DNA of 64,000 nucleotides, from assembly GCF_025961475.1 (NCBI RefSeq), contig NZ_JAOQNS010000004.1, positions 310,001-374,000 of the forward strand, read 5' to 3'. This document shows positions 28,607 to 39,182 of this stretch, in pieces (within the stretch, counting starts at the first letter, position 1; each line of letters begins with the position of its first letter). A program made the translations under genes and the position numbers. The notes below the pieces were generated by a model. That model did not search any database, was not told the origin of the DNA, and worked only from the letters and a program-made list of their open reading frames with translations. This DNA is from Rhodobium gokarnense. GTDB taxonomy: Bacteria > Pseudomonadota > Alphaproteobacteria > Rhizobiales > Rhodobiaceae.

Positions 28607-29125
28607 ATGTTCAAGAAATGCGTCGTGCTACTCGGCTTTCTTGCGGGCTCACTTGCCGCCACGACGGCGAGCGCCCAGGTCGGCCACCTTTTCTACAAGT
28701 CCTTTGGCCCCTTTAAGGTCAACAGGGACTTCCTGGGAGACAGCTTTGCCGGATGCAGCGCAACGATCCGCTCAAAGTCCGGTCAACTGCGCTTTCAACT
28801 GCAGACGTCGGGCAGCAAGAGCTTCCATTTCAAGAGCCCGAAGCGAATGGGGAACACGTCTTTTGCCAAGGTCGCTCGCTTCCCGGTCACCGTGATCCTC
28901 GATGGCAAGCAGCGCCTGGTGTTTCGCCAGCACTCCGTGCCGATGATGTTCAATGACGAGAAGCTGACGAGGGTCCCGTTCGACAAGGAGACCTCGGCTT
29001 TTCTGAACACCAAGAGGGCGATACGGATCAAGCAGGGCAAGCGGACGATGACCTGGAAATTTCCCAATGGCGCCATGAAGAATGCGCTGCTTGGCGTCTG
29101 GGACTGCGTTCAGAAAAACAATTAG
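28607..29125 (+). CDS. Secreted protein of unknown function
   Basis: The 172-residue protein begins with a clear Sec signal peptide (MFKKCVVLLGFLAGSLAATT, cut after ASA near residue 23). The mature part is rich in Lys, Phe and Ser and contains two cysteines, one early (FAGCSATIRS) and one near the end (VWDCVQKNN), which could form a disulfide. ATG at 28607 follows AGGGGGG. No family was recognised. Its codon use looks less GC-biased than its neighbours. Confidence 0.75.
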   Translation: MFKKCVVLLGFLAGSLAATTASAQVGHLFYKSFGPFKVNRDFLGDSFAGCSATIRSKSGQLRFQLQTSGSKSFHFKSPKRMGNTSFAKVARFPVTVILDGKQRLVFRQHSVPMMFNDEKLTRVPFDKETSAFLNTKRAIRIKQGKRTMTWKFPNGAMKNALLGVWDCVQKNN

Positions 29126-29193
29126 CGGCGCCAGGTTGCGGACAAGGCCTCGCCTTGGCGGGGTGAGGAGAGCTCAGGGGTGGGGCCGGGCGC

Positions 29194-29625
29194 TCAGACC
29201 TCGTAGCCGGCCCGCTTCAGGGTTTCGGTGACGACCTCGATGTCGTCGCCCTCCAGCCCGCCGGCGATGCCGATGGCGCCGATGCAGGCGCCGTCGTAGA
29301 GCACCGGCGCGCCGCCGCCGATCATCGCGACCTTCGGGTGCTGGGAGAGGCCGGCGGCGAGGTGCGGGTTGTCGTTGAGCCGGCCCTTCCAGCCAGCTGT
29401 CGGCTTTTTGAAGCTGACGGCGGTATAGGCCTTCTTCTCGGAAAACTCCCGGGCCGGGAAGGGCGCACCGATCATGCGCTGGTAGACGAGCACGTGGCCG
29501 GCCGCATCGACGACGGTGACGTGGATCTTGAGGCTCTTTTCCAGGGCGACGTCGAGGGCCGTGTCGGCCAGTGTCTGGGCGGCCTCAAGCGTCAGGCTCT
29601 CGACCATGTGGCTGCGATCGGACAT
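29194..29625 (-). CDS. GlcG/HbpS-family (DUF336) protein
   Basis: This 143-residue protein shows the family pattern LTLEAAQTLADTALDVA, VVDAAGHVLVYQRM and the glycine-rich IGGGAPVLYDGACIGAIGIAGG. Members bind heme or cobalamin-related ligands or act as small accessory proteins in catabolic operons, and the biochemical role is poorly known. ATG at 29625 follows GGGGGA; a TTG at 29640 is less likely. It lies downstream of ligB on the same strand and is probably the last gene of that operon. Confidence 0.85.
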   Translation of the reverse strand: MSDRSHMVESLTLEAAQTLADTALDVALEKSLKIHVTVVDAAGHVLVYQRMIGAPFPAREFSEKKAYTAVSFKKPTAGWKGRLNDNPHLAAGLSQHPKVAMIGGGAPVLYDGACIGAIGIAGGLEGDDIEVVTETLKRAGYEV

Positions 29626-29718
29626 CGCGGTTTCCCCCAAAAGAATTCTCTCAAAACGAGAACGCCGGGCGTGTCCGTTGTGGACTGCCCGGCGGAGTGG
29701 TGCGTGGAAAGGGTCCGC

Positions 29719-30561
29719 TCAGGCGGCGTTTTCCAGGCAAAGAAGGCCGGACGCCGTGTTGGAGATCGGGATGTGGTAGTTGCTGTGCCGGGTCGTGACC
29801 TTCCCGGTCAGCGCGCCGCGCATGGCGAGCCACAGGATGAACTCGGCCCCTTGCGCGCCGGCCTCCAGGACCAGGTCGCGGATCGACATGTCGAGGAAGT
29901 GCTCGGGATCGTCGACGATCTTTTCCATGCACATCTGGTCGAAGGCCTTGTTGATGAAGCCGGCCCGCTGGCCGTCGAGCTGGTGCGACAGTCCGCCGGT
30001 GCCGAGGATCACGACCTTCAGATCCTCCGGATAGGACTCGATCGCCTTGCCGAGCGACTTGCCGAGATTGTAGCAGCGGCGCGGCGAGGGCAGGGGGTGC
30101 TGCACGGTGTTGATGACCAGCGGCACCGTCTTGATGCCTATATCGGCATAGTTCGGCCAGAACAGCTGCATCGGCACGGCAAAACCATGGTCGACCAGCA
30201 TTTCCTGGCAGGTCACCAGGTCGAAATCGTCATGGACGAGGTTGTCGATCAGGTGCCAGGAGAAGGCCGGGTCGCCCTTGAAGGGAGCTATGGTCGGGAT
30301 GCCCCAGCCCTCGTCGGCATTTTTGTATTCGGGTGCCGCGCCGATGGCGAAGGTCGGCTGCTTGTCGAGGAAGAAGTTGAGGCCGTGGTCGTTGTAGATG
30401 ACGACGGCGACGTCCGGCTTGACCTCGTCGAGCCAGTCGCGCACCGGCGGATAGCCGTCGAAGAACGGCTTCCAGTACGGGTCTTCGAACATCTTGCGGG
30501 CAATGGCGTTGCCGATTGCCGGAATGTGTGAGGTGGTCAGTCCACCGACGATACGTGCCAT
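29719..30561 (-). CDS. ligB: Protocatechuate 4,5-dioxygenase-type extradiol dioxygenase, beta subunit (copy 1)
   Basis: The 280-residue catalytic subunit belongs to the class III (LigB) extradiol dioxygenases. Fe(II) ligands match His12 in TTSHIPAIG, His59 in IYNDHGLNF and the glutamate in GAEFILWL. The catalytic His is in GTGGLSHQL. It opens a catechol-carboxylate ring between C4 and C5. The sequence differs markedly from copy 2 (37229-38068), so the substrate could be protocatechuate, gallate or 3-O-methylgallate. ATG at 30561 is 5 bases from the ligA stop. The longer frame to 31008 is out-of-frame ligA DNA. Confidence 0.92.
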   Translation of the reverse strand: MARIVGGLTTSHIPAIGNAIARKMFEDPYWKPFFDGYPPVRDWLDEVKPDVAVVIYNDHGLNFFLDKQPTFAIGAAPEYKNADEGWGIPTIAPFKGDPAFSWHLIDNLVHDDFDLVTCQEMLVDHGFAVPMQLFWPNYADIGIKTVPLVINTVQHPLPSPRRCYNLGKSLGKAIESYPEDLKVVILGTGGLSHQLDGQRAGFINKAFDQMCMEKIVDDPEHFLDMSIRDLVLEAGAQGAEFILWLAMRGALTGKVTTRHSNYHIPISNTASGLLCLENAA

Positions 30562-30566
30562 GGTCG

Positions 30567-30914
30567 CTACTCCCCTGCGCGCCGCAGTTTTTCCTTGAAT
30601 TCCTCGACCGACATGCCGGTCTGCTGGGCCCCGACGTCCTGGACGTTGAGGCCGTAGATGCCGGCGAATTTGGCGAGGTAATAGATGTTGCCGCCGGCGG
30701 CGATGAGGTCGAGCACGACCTTGTCGCGGACCGCCTGCTTCTGCTGGTCGTTGAGGCCGTACTTGTCCATGTAGGCCTCCTCGTCGGCGAGGAATTCCTC
30801 GCGGTTTTCCTTGTTGTTGAACGAGTAGCACATCTTGTTGAGGGCATAGCCCTTCATCGCCTGGGTCCCGTCGAACATGACGGTGCCCGGGATCGGCTCC
30901 TTGTGGTGCGGCAT
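30567..30914 (-). CDS. ligA: Protocatechuate 4,5-dioxygenase-type alpha subunit (copy 1)
   Basis: The 115-residue small subunit caps the active site of LigB. It shows the family pattern IPGTVMFDGTQAMKGYALNK, CYSFNNKENREEFLADEEAY and GGNIYYLAKFAGIYGL. Together with ligB it forms the alpha2-beta2 dioxygenase. It lies directly upstream of ligB and 26 bases after ligI in the minus-strand operon. Confidence 0.93.
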   Translation of the reverse strand: MPHHKEPIPGTVMFDGTQAMKGYALNKMCYSFNNKENREEFLADEEAYMDKYGLNDQQKQAVRDKVVLDLIAAGGNIYYLAKFAGIYGLNVQDVGAQQTGMSVEEFKEKLRRAGE

Positions 30915-30940
30915 GGCGGTTCCTCTCCGTTAAGTCCTTG

Positions 30941-31807
30941 TCAGCTCCAGTAAAGGCGCAGGGGGTTGTCGACGAGCAGCGCCTGTTGTTGGTCTTTTTC
31001 CGGCGCAATCTTCGGGATGACGTCGACGAGCTTGCCGTCGTCCGGCATGTGGCTCTTCATGTTCGGGTGCGGCCAGTCGGTGCCCCAGAGCACCCGGTCG
31101 GTGAAGCGCCCGACCAGGAGCCTTGAGAACGGCACGACATCGCTGTAGTCGGGCGGCCCCTCGACGCTGAGCCGCTCCGGGCAGCTCACCTTGGTCCAAA
31201 CCTTTTCTTCGTCGGCCATCAGGTCGACGAAGCGCTGGAAGTCGGGGTGGTCGACGCCCTTTGCGACATCCGGGCGGCCCATATGGTCGACGACGATGGT
31301 GGTCGGGATTTCTTTCAGGAACGGGATCAGCTCTTCCAGATCCTCGGCCTCGAAATAGACCACCACGTGCCAGCCGAGCTCGGCGACGCGGGAAGCGATC
31401 CCCAAGAACACCTCTTTGGGCGTGGCATCGACGAGGCGCTTGACGAAATTGAAGCGCACGCCGCGGACGCCGGCCGCATTCATCTCTTCAAGGTCCGCAT
31501 CGCTGACGTCCGGGCCGACCGAGGCGACGCCGCGGGCAAGGTCGCCGGCGGTCTTCAAGGCATCGACAAGGGCGCGGTTGTCCTTGCCGTGGCAGGTCGC
31601 CTGGACGATGACGTTGCGCGAAAAGCCGAGGTGGTCGCGCAGCGCAAAAAGCTGCTCCTTGGAGGCATCGCACGGCGTGTATTTGCGCTCGGGTGCGAAG
31701 GGGAATTTGTCCGCCGGTCCGAAGACGTGGCAATGGGCATCGACCGCGCCGACCGGCGGCGTGAAGGCCGGCTTCGACGGGTTCGGGTGAAAGGGCATGT
31801 AGCTCAT
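30941..31807 (-). CDS. ligI: 2-Pyrone-4,6-dicarboxylate lactonase
   Basis: This 288-residue amidohydrolase-superfamily enzyme hydrolyses 2-pyrone-4,6-dicarboxylate to 4-oxalomesaconate. The motifs VDAHCHVFGP, ATCHGKDNRAL, VVDHMGRPD and LWGTDWPHPN match LigI, including the aspartate that activates water. ATG at 31807 has GGAG 6 bases upstream. It precedes ligA and ligB in the operon. Its substrate is made by LigC, which is encoded in the opposing operon at 38184. Confidence 0.93.
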   Translation of the reverse strand: MSYMPFHPNPSKPAFTPPVGAVDAHCHVFGPADKFPFAPERKYTPCDASKEQLFALRDHLGFSRNVIVQATCHGKDNRALVDALKTAGDLARGVASVGPDVSDADLEEMNAAGVRGVRFNFVKRLVDATPKEVFLGIASRVAELGWHVVVYFEAEDLEELIPFLKEIPTTIVVDHMGRPDVAKGVDHPDFQRFVDLMADEEKVWTKVSCPERLSVEGPPDYSDVVPFSRLLVGRFTDRVLWGTDWPHPNMKSHMPDDGKLVDVIPKIAPEKDQQQALLVDNPLRLYWS

Positions 31808-31824
31808 CAAAAACTCCGTTGCGC

Positions 31825-32883
31825 TCAGGGCGCAAAGACAATTCCGTCGAACAGCTTGCGCGCGGTGCGCAGGATCGCCGCATCGAGGACGGCGCCGTCG
31901 CCGTCGACCTCCACCACCACGGACATGGCGCCGATGGGGTGTTCGATCTCAAGCGTCTTGCGCGTGCCCTCCGGGATCTCGGCGATCTCGGCCGCGGGGC
32001 TGCCCGGCAGCATGCAGGCGGTGGCGACGCTGACGGCGCCGAGGACGCCGATGGACGCGTGGCAGCGGTGGGGGATGAAGGTGCGGGTCGATAGCACCCC
32101 GCCCTTGGTCGCCTTGGAGACCATCGTCATCTTCGGCACGGATTTTTCCGTCACGTCGCCGAGGTTCATCAGATGCCCGGCAGCAAGGCGGATTTTTTCC
32201 AGCCGCGCCTTCAGGGCCTCGTCCTCGTCGAGCTTCGCGCGGCTTTCCGTTCCCGTTATCCCGAGGTCCGAGGCGCGCATGACGACGACGGGCATGCCGT
32301 TGTCGATCATGGTGACCTCGACGCCCTCCACGACATCGACCGCATTGCCGGTCGGCAGCAGTGCGCCGCAGGTGGAGCCGGCCGTGTCCCGGAAGCTGAC
32401 CGGAACGGGGGCCGCCGTTCCCGGCACGCCGTCGATGCAGGCATCGCCCCGGTAGGTGACGGTGCCGCCGGGCGTCTGGACCCTTGCGACGGCGATCTGG
32501 CCGGTGTTCTCCATATAGATGGTCACCGGCGTCTCGCCGTCCTTGGCGGCGACGAGGCCGCGCTCGATGGCGAAGGGGGCGATGCCGGCAAGGATGTTGC
32601 CGCAGTTCTGGGTGTCGGTGACGATGGCCTGGTCGACGAAGACCTGCAGGAACAGATAGTCGACGTCGACGCCGTCGCGCTCCGATTTTTTCACCACGCC
32701 GACCTTGGAGGTGAGCGGGTCGGCGCCGCCCATGCCGTCGATCTGGCGCGGGTCGGGCGATCCCATGACGCCGAGCAGGAACGCATCGCGGGCGGCAAGG
32801 TCGGCGGGTAGTTCGTTGGCTAAGAAATAGCCGCCCTTGGAGGTGCCGCCCCGCATCCACATGCAGCGAATGCCATCAGACAT
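31825..32883 (-). CDS. galD: 4-Oxalomesaconate tautomerase (PrpF/GalD family)
   Basis: The 352-residue PrpF-fold isomerase converts the keto and enol forms of 4-oxalomesaconate. The opening [20 protein letters not shown], the NCGNILAG motif and [14 protein letters not shown] are characteristic. In Pseudomonas this step is GalD; in sphingomonads the related enzyme is LigU. It overlaps ligK by 8 bases and precedes ligI, so the operon is tightly packed. Confidence 0.92.
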   Translation of the reverse strand: MSDGIRCMWMRGGTSKGGYFLANELPADLAARDAFLLGVMGSPDPRQIDGMGGADPLTSKVGVVKKSERDGVDVDYLFLQVFVDQAIVTDTQNCGNILAGIAPFAIERGLVAAKDGETPVTIYMENTGQIAVARVQTPGGTVTYRGDACIDGVPGTAAPVPVSFRDTAGSTCGALLPTGNAVDVVEGVEVTMIDNGMPVVVMRASDLGITGTESRAKLDEDEALKARLEKIRLAAGHLMNLGDVTEKSVPKMTMVSKATKGGVLSTRTFIPHRCHASIGVLGAVSVATACMLPGSPAAEIAEIPEGTRKTLEIEHPIGAMSVVVEVDGDGAVLDAAILRTARKLFDGIVFAP

Positions 32884-33550
32884 ATTTGAGGCCCTTTTCC
32901 GCGAGCCGTTCGCGCATGCCGTAGATGTCGAGGCCGAGTTCGCCGGCCGTTAAGCGCTTGCGCTTGTCCTCTTCCTTGGCCTCGCGGTCCTGGGCCTTCT
33001 TCAGGACCTCCTCGGCCTCGGCAAGGGCAACGACGCAGACGCCGTCGTCATCGGCGACGATGATGTCGCCGGGATTGACCAGCGCACCGGCGCAGACGAC
33101 GGGGATATTGACCGAGCCGACGGTTTCCTTGACCGTGCCTTGCGCATGGACCGCCTTCGACCAGACGGGAAAGCCCATCTCGGTGAGGTCGCGCACGTCG
33201 CGGACGCCGGCATCGATGACGAGACCGAGGCCGCCGCGGGCGCGCATGGAGGTGGCGAGAAGATCGCCGAAATAGCCGTCCTCGCAGGGGGACGTGGGGG
33301 CAAGGACGAGGATATCGCCGTCCTTGACCTGCTCGATCGCCACATGGACCATCCAGTTGTCGCCGGGAGGCGCGGAGATGGTGACGGCCGAGGCGCCGAG
33401 GCGGGCGCCGGAATAGATCGGCGTCATGTAGGGGGCAAGCAGCCCCTTTCGCCCCTGCGCCTCATGGACGGTGGCGACACCGCATTTGCCGAGCGCCTCG
33501 ACGATCTCGCGGGGCGCGCGGGCGACGTTCCGAACGACAACGCCTCCCAT
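32876..33550 (-). CDS. ligK: 4-Carboxy-4-hydroxy-2-oxoadipate aldolase / oxaloacetate decarboxylase
   Basis: This 224-residue metal-dependent class II aldolase of the RraA-like fold splits CHA into pyruvate and oxaloacetate and often decarboxylates oxaloacetate. Visible are [37 protein letters not shown] and [14 protein letters not shown], the family's substrate and Mg-binding segments. ATG at 33550 shares one base with the stop of galB (TGATG), implying coupled translation. It is also called GalC. Confidence 0.93.
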   Translation of the reverse strand: MGGVVVRNVARAPREIVEALGKCGVATVHEAQGRKGLLAPYMTPIYSGARLGASAVTISAPPGDNWMVHVAIEQVKDGDILVLAPTSPCEDGYFGDLLATSMRARGGLGLVIDAGVRDVRDLTEMGFPVWSKAVHAQGTVKETVGSVNIPVVCAGALVNPGDIIVADDDGVCVVALAEAEEVLKKAQDREAKEEDKRKRLTAGELGLDIYGMRERLAEKGLKYV

Positions 33551-34284
33551 CACAGTTCATCCACGGTGCGGGGATAGATCGACTGGAAGCCCTCGGCATA
33601 TTTCGCCGCCCGGCCGCCGGCCTGGCCGCCGGAATTGCGGCGGAAGTGGTTGCCGCGGTTTTCCGCCACGTTGGTGTAGTAGGTCCACAAATGCTCCTGG
33701 CCCTGCATGCATTCGATGGCCGCACGCTTCTTGTCCCAGACCGGGGTGATGTCGAGGAAGACGTCGGGCTTCCAGCCCATCTGCTCGGTCTGGTGCGGCT
33801 CGAACAGGTAGAGCTGCGGGGCGCCCAGCACCTTCTCGCCCGGATTATGGCCCCAGGCCTGGGCGATCATCCGGCACTCCATGGCGACGTTGGTCGCGTA
33901 CATGTGGTCGGTGTTATAGGGATCGTAGAGCGAGTGGCTCATCATGAAGGCCGGCTGGACCTTGCGGATCAGGTCGACGAGCTGGAACTTCTGGTCGCGG
34001 TCCAGGGCCAGCGGATAGTCGCCGGCATCGAGGAACTGGATGTCATGGGCGCCGAGGGCGGCGGCGGCGGCTTCGGCCTCGCCCTTGCGGGCGGCCTTCA
34101 CCTTTTCCAGCGTCATGCCGTCCTGCTTCCACAGCTTTGCCGACTCGCCGCGCTCGCCGAAGGAGAGGCAGGCGATGGTGACCTCGTAGCCTTTTTCCTG
34201 GTGGAGCGCGATCGCGCCGCCGCAGCGCCAGACGAAGTCGGCGGCATGGGCACTGATTACGAGGGCGGTTTTTGTGTCGGTCAT
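33550..34284 (-). CDS. galB: 4-Oxalomesaconate hydratase (GalB, PIG-L fold)
   Basis: This 244-residue PIG-L/LmbE-family protein adds water to 4-oxalomesaconate to give CHA. The metal site reads [14 protein letters not shown], the GalB form of the family's PHPDD motif. LSFGERGES and [14 protein letters not shown] continue the family pattern. ATG at 34284 has AGAGG upstream; the frame to 34332 is less likely. It is the first gene of the minus-strand operon, 201 bases from the divergent LysR gene. Confidence 0.92.
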   Translation of the reverse strand: MTDTKTALVISAHAADFVWRCGGAIALHQEKGYEVTIACLSFGERGESAKLWKQDGMTLEKVKAARKGEAEAAAAALGAHDIQFLDAGDYPLALDRDQKFQLVDLIRKVQPAFMMSHSLYDPYNTDHMYATNVAMECRMIAQAWGHNPGEKVLGAPQLYLFEPHQTEQMGWKPDVFLDITPVWDKKRAAIECMQGQEHLWTYYTNVAENRGNHFRRNSGGQAGGRAAKYAEGFQSIYPRTVDEL

Positions 34285-34485
34285 CGACGCCTCTTCATGT
34301 TTTGCGGGGCAGGGCCGGGATCGTTCCTGCATTTATCCCTGGGGGTGCGTGTGGCCGGGGATTAGTGCGATCGCTATCATCCGCAATCGGGGCGGAAAAG
34401 CTATTTGATTGTTTTTCATCCGCTATAAGAAACTGCTATATACGAGTGAATACGGAGCTGGCAGTTTTTAGGCACTCAAGAAAAA

Positions 34486-35715
34486 ATGAATATGAGGGTT
34501 CCCAATTTCCGGCACCTGCGCGCGTTTCGCGAGGTTGCCGCCACCAGAAGCGTCAGCGGCGCGGCGGGACGGGTGCACCTCTCCCAGCCGGCGATCACCC
34601 AGGCGATCGCCAAGCTCGAGGAACAGCTCGGCACGGCCCTCTTCGAGCGGCGCAGCGATGGCATGATCCCGACCGAGACGGGGCTGATGTTCCTGGAGCG
34701 CTCGGAGCGGGCGCTCGGTTTCATTCGTAGCGGCGCACGCGAGGCCGTCAGAATCGGCGCAAAGAAGGGCGGCCGCGGCTTTGCCAATTTCGACCAGTTG
34801 CTGACGACGGCGCAGCTTCGCGCGCTCGTCGCGGTGTCGCGGGCCGGTAATTTCAGCCTCGCCGCGCGCAATGTGGGGATATCCCAGCCGACGCTGCACC
34901 GGGCGGCGCGGGACCTGGAGCGGCTCTCGGGTCTAGCGCTGTTCTCCAAGACCAGCCAGGGCATCGAGCTGACGCCGGCGGCCGTCGCGCTCTCCCAGGC
35001 GGTCAAGCTCGCCTTCGCCGAGCTGGAGCAGGGGTTTTCGGAAATCGAGGAAACGCTCGGCATCGATGCGGCGACGATCGTCGTCGGCGCCCTGCCGCTG
35101 CCGCGCGCCTATGTGCTGCCAGCGGCGATCAACCTTCTGACGCGCGAGCGGCCGGAGGTGCGGGTAAGTGTCGTCGACGGGCCCTATAACGACCTCTTCC
35201 ACGATCTCCGCCACGGCGAGATCGACCTCCTCGTCGGGGCCTTGCGCGATCCCGTGCCGATCGACGACGTCTCCCAGGAAACGCTCTTTTCCGACCCGCT
35301 GCTGGTGGTCGCCCGCACCGACCATCCGCTGGCGGGCAAGGCGCGGATTACGCTCGACGATCTCGCCGCCTATCCCTGGGCCGTGCCGCGGGAAAACACG
35401 CCGACCAGGGCCTATTTCGACCGGCTGTTCTCCGGCCGGCCGATGCCGGCATCGATCGTGGAGTCGAGCTCCATGGTGCTGATCCGCGAGCTCCTTTTGA
35501 AGAGCGACCGGCTGACGCTGACCTCGGCGCACCAGATCCGCCACGAGCGCAACATGGGGCTTCTGGCGCCGCTCGATGTCGACCTGCCGGAGGGCATGTG
35601 GCGGCCGATCGGCATCACGCTCCGCCGCGGCTGGCGGCCGACCGTCACCCAGAACCGGTTCCTCGACTGCCTGCGCGAGGCTGGTCGTCTCAGCGCCGGA
35701 GGGGAGGCCGCGTGA
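34486..35715 (+). CDS. LysR-type regulator with two DNA-binding domains
   Basis: The 409-residue regulator is about 100 residues longer than usual. Residues 7-66 form a complete LysR winged HTH (RVHLSQPAITQAIAKLEEQL). Residues 107-166 form a second one (NVGISQPTLHRAARDLERLS). From about 195 the usual effector-binding domain follows. It lies between the two protocatechuate operons and probably controls both in response to a pathway intermediate. ATG at 34486 or 34492 could start it; the ribosome site is weak. A 19-bp palindrome lies just downstream at 35770. Confidence 0.92.
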   Translation: MNMRVPNFRHLRAFREVAATRSVSGAAGRVHLSQPAITQAIAKLEEQLGTALFERRSDGMIPTETGLMFLERSERALGFIRSGAREAVRIGAKKGGRGFANFDQLLTTAQLRALVAVSRAGNFSLAARNVGISQPTLHRAARDLERLSGLALFSKTSQGIELTPAAVALSQAVKLAFAELEQGFSEIEETLGIDAATIVVGALPLPRAYVLPAAINLLTRERPEVRVSVVDGPYNDLFHDLRHGEIDLLVGALRDPVPIDDVSQETLFSDPLLVVARTDHPLAGKARITLDDLAAYPWAVPRENTPTRAYFDRLFSGRPMPASIVESSSMVLIRELLLKSDRLTLTSAHQIRHERNMGLLAPLDVDLPEGMWRPIGITLRRGWRPTVTQNRFLDCLREAGRLSAGGEAA

Positions 35716-35769
35716 GGGTTGCCAAAGCCCGCAAGGGGCTGCAAAAAGATACGGCAGATAACATTTTCT

Positions 35770-35788
35770 CTATTCAAAATTTGAATAG
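35770..35788. promoter_or_regulatory. 19-bp palindrome upstream of the second ligAB operon
   Basis: CTATTCAAA-A-TTTGAATAG is a perfect 9-bp inverted repeat around one base. It lies in an AT-rich patch between the LysR stop and the downstream operon and contains the T-N11-A spacing of LysR-type boxes. It is a likely operator. Confidence 0.6.
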
Positions 35789-35908
35789 CGATGAAGCCTA
35801 ATCAATTTCGGTCTTGAAAGTTTGAATGCTAAAAGACTGACAGGAACGTCCCGGAAAGTTCCAGAAGGTTCCTCGGGGAGATCACGTTCCACAACCAGAG
35901 AGAAAACG

Positions 35909-36843
35909 GTGCGACAGGCTCCGACGACAGATCATCCAGCGGCGTTCATCGGGTTCGGCGAAGCCGGCGAGGCCATCGCCTCGGGCTGGCTCGCGGAGGA
36001 GGGCGTCGATGCGGGCGCCGTCCGCGCCTATGACATCAAGACCGACAGCGATGATGCGGCCATCGCCGAAGGCAAGCGCGCCGACTATGCCCGCGTCGGC
36101 ATCATCGGATGCGACAGCGCGGCCGACGCGCTCTCGGGTGCGGCGCTCGTCTTTTCCACCGTCACCGCCGACCAGGCGCGGATCGTGGCGGAGGGCGCTG
36201 CGGCGAATATCGCGAAGGGCGCGCTCTATTTCGACTGCAATTCCTGCTCGCCGGGCGCCAAGAGGAAGGCGGCCGAGGCGATCGAGGCGGCCGGCGGCCG
36301 CTATGTGGACACGGCGGTGGTGGCACCGGTCTATCCCAAGCGCCACAAGGCGCCGATGCTGATCAGCGGCCCGCACGCCGAGGCGGGCCTTGAGGCGCTT
36401 TCGAGCCTTGGCATGTCCGCGACCATCGTCGAAGGCGCCGTCGGGGCGGCCTCGTCGATCAAGATGATCCGCTCGGTCATGATGAAGGGGCTGGAGGCGC
36501 TGTTCCTGGAATGCGTGCTTTCCGGCCGGCGTGCAGGCGTCGACGAGGTGGTTCTGGCCTCGCTCGATGACACCTTCCCCGATTTCGGGTTCGCGCGCCG
36601 CGCCGCCTACATGCTGGAGCGGTCGGCGACGCACGGGCTTCGCCGGGCAGCGGAAATGCGCGAAGTGGCGGTGACCGTCGACGAATTGGGGCTGACCGGA
36701 CGGATGGCCCGGGCGACCGTCGACTGGCAACAGCAGATCGGCGATCTCAAGATCAAGGCCGACTTCGGGACCGACGGGGAGGGGGACTACCAGGCGCTCG
36801 CCGATGCGCTGATCGCCAAGCTGATATCCAGGGAGGACGCGGC

Positions 36844-36847
<4 letters not shown>
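35909..36847 (+). CDS. NAD(P)-dependent beta-hydroxyacid dehydrogenase-like protein
   Basis: The 312-residue protein has an N-terminal Rossmann fold (AAFIGFGEAGEAIASGWL) and a helical C-terminal domain with a DUF1932-like region (IKMIRSVMMKGLEALFLE). The family includes 3-hydroxyisobutyrate and 6-phosphogluconate dehydrogenases. Its role beside ligAB is not established; oxidation of a ring-cleavage side product is one guess. GTG at 35909 with GAGAG upstream is preferred over a TTG at 35822, which would add a low-complexity leader. It overlaps the following ligA by 4 bases. Confidence 0.85.
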
Positions 36848-38068
<1,221 letters not shown>

Positions 38069-38183
38069 CCTTGCAGCGTGCGCGACCGAACGGGGCCGCG
38101 CCGCAAACCGACCGAATGGGGCATGTGGCGCGACGATCGTCGACCGCGGCATGCCCTCCAGAAATTCAATTGGAGCTCTATCG

Positions 38184-39131
38184 ATGAAAATCTGTGTTGC
38201 TGGCGCCGCCGGAGCCTTCGGGCGAAAGCATCTCGATGCGCTCGCCAAGATCGACGAGGTCGAGGTGACCTCCGTCGTCGGCGGCGGACCGGACGACATC
38301 GACGCCTTTGCGGCCGAGCGCGGTATCCCGCACGCCACCAAGGACCTCGCCGAGAGCCTTGCCCGCGACGACGTGGAGGCGGTGATCCTTGCCACCCCGA
38401 CCCAGATCCATGCCGCCCAGGCGATCCAGTGCATGAAGGCCGGCAAGCATGTGCTGGTCGAGATCCCGATGGCCGACAATCTGGCGGATTCCCGGGAAGT
38501 CGTGAAGGTCCAGCAGGAGACGGGCAAGACCGCCATGGCCGGCCATGTTCGGCGCTTCAACCCGAGCCACCAGTGGATCCACAACAAGATCAAGGCCGGC
38601 GAGATCAAGGTGCTGCAGATGGACGTGCAGACCTATTTCTTCCGCCGCTCCAACCTCAATGCGCTCGGCGAGCCGCGCACCTGGACCGACCATCTCCTGT
38701 GGCACCACGCCTGCCACACGGTCGACCTCTTCCAGTACCAGACCGGCGAGGCGGCGTCGGAGGCGATGGGCGTGCAAGGGCCCGTGCATCCGGAGCTGGG
38801 CATCACCATGGACATGGGCATCGTCATGAAGGTGCCGTCGGGGGCGCTCTGCACCCTGTCGCTTTCCTTCAACAATGACGGCCCGCTCGGCACCTATTTC
38901 CGCTATATCTGCGACAACGGAACCTACATCGCCCGCTACGACGACCTCTTCGACGGCAAGGAAGAACAGATCGATCTTTCCGGCGTCGCCGTCTCCAACA
39001 ACGGCATCGAGCTGATCGACCGGGAGTTCGTCTCGGCCATCGGGGAAGGCCGTGAGCCGAACGGATCGGTTGCGCAGTGCCTGCCGGCGATGGAAACTCT
39101 CGACAAGATCGAGAAGTCATTTCAGTCCTAG
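38184..39131 (+). CDS. ligC: 4-Carboxy-2-hydroxymuconate-6-semialdehyde dehydrogenase
   Basis: This 315-residue Gfo/Idh/MocA-family oxidoreductase oxidises the cyclic hemiacetal of the ring-cleavage product to 2-pyrone-4,6-dicarboxylate with NAD(P). The N-terminal Rossmann motif reads VAGAAGAFGRKHLDAL; LVEIPMADNL, GHVRRFNPSHQW and LWHHACHTVDLF follow the LigC pattern. ATG at 38184 has GGAG upstream. It follows ligB after 115 bases and supplies the substrate of LigI in the opposite operon. Confidence 0.93.
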   Translation: MKICVAGAAGAFGRKHLDALAKIDEVEVTSVVGGGPDDIDAFAAERGIPHATKDLAESLARDDVEAVILATPTQIHAAQAIQCMKAGKHVLVEIPMADNLADSREVVKVQQETGKTAMAGHVRRFNPSHQWIHNKIKAGEIKVLQMDVQTYFFRRSNLNALGEPRTWTDHLLWHHACHTVDLFQYQTGEAASEAMGVQGPVHPELGITMDMGIVMKVPSGALCTLSLSFNNDGPLGTYFRYICDNGTYIARYDDLFDGKEEQIDLSGVAVSNNGIELIDREFVSAIGEGREPNGSVAQCLPAMETLDKIEKSFQS

Positions 39132-39182
39132 ATGGGCCAGTCCTAAGCCAGCCAGTCCTTGGCGATATCAGCGGAGACAGTC

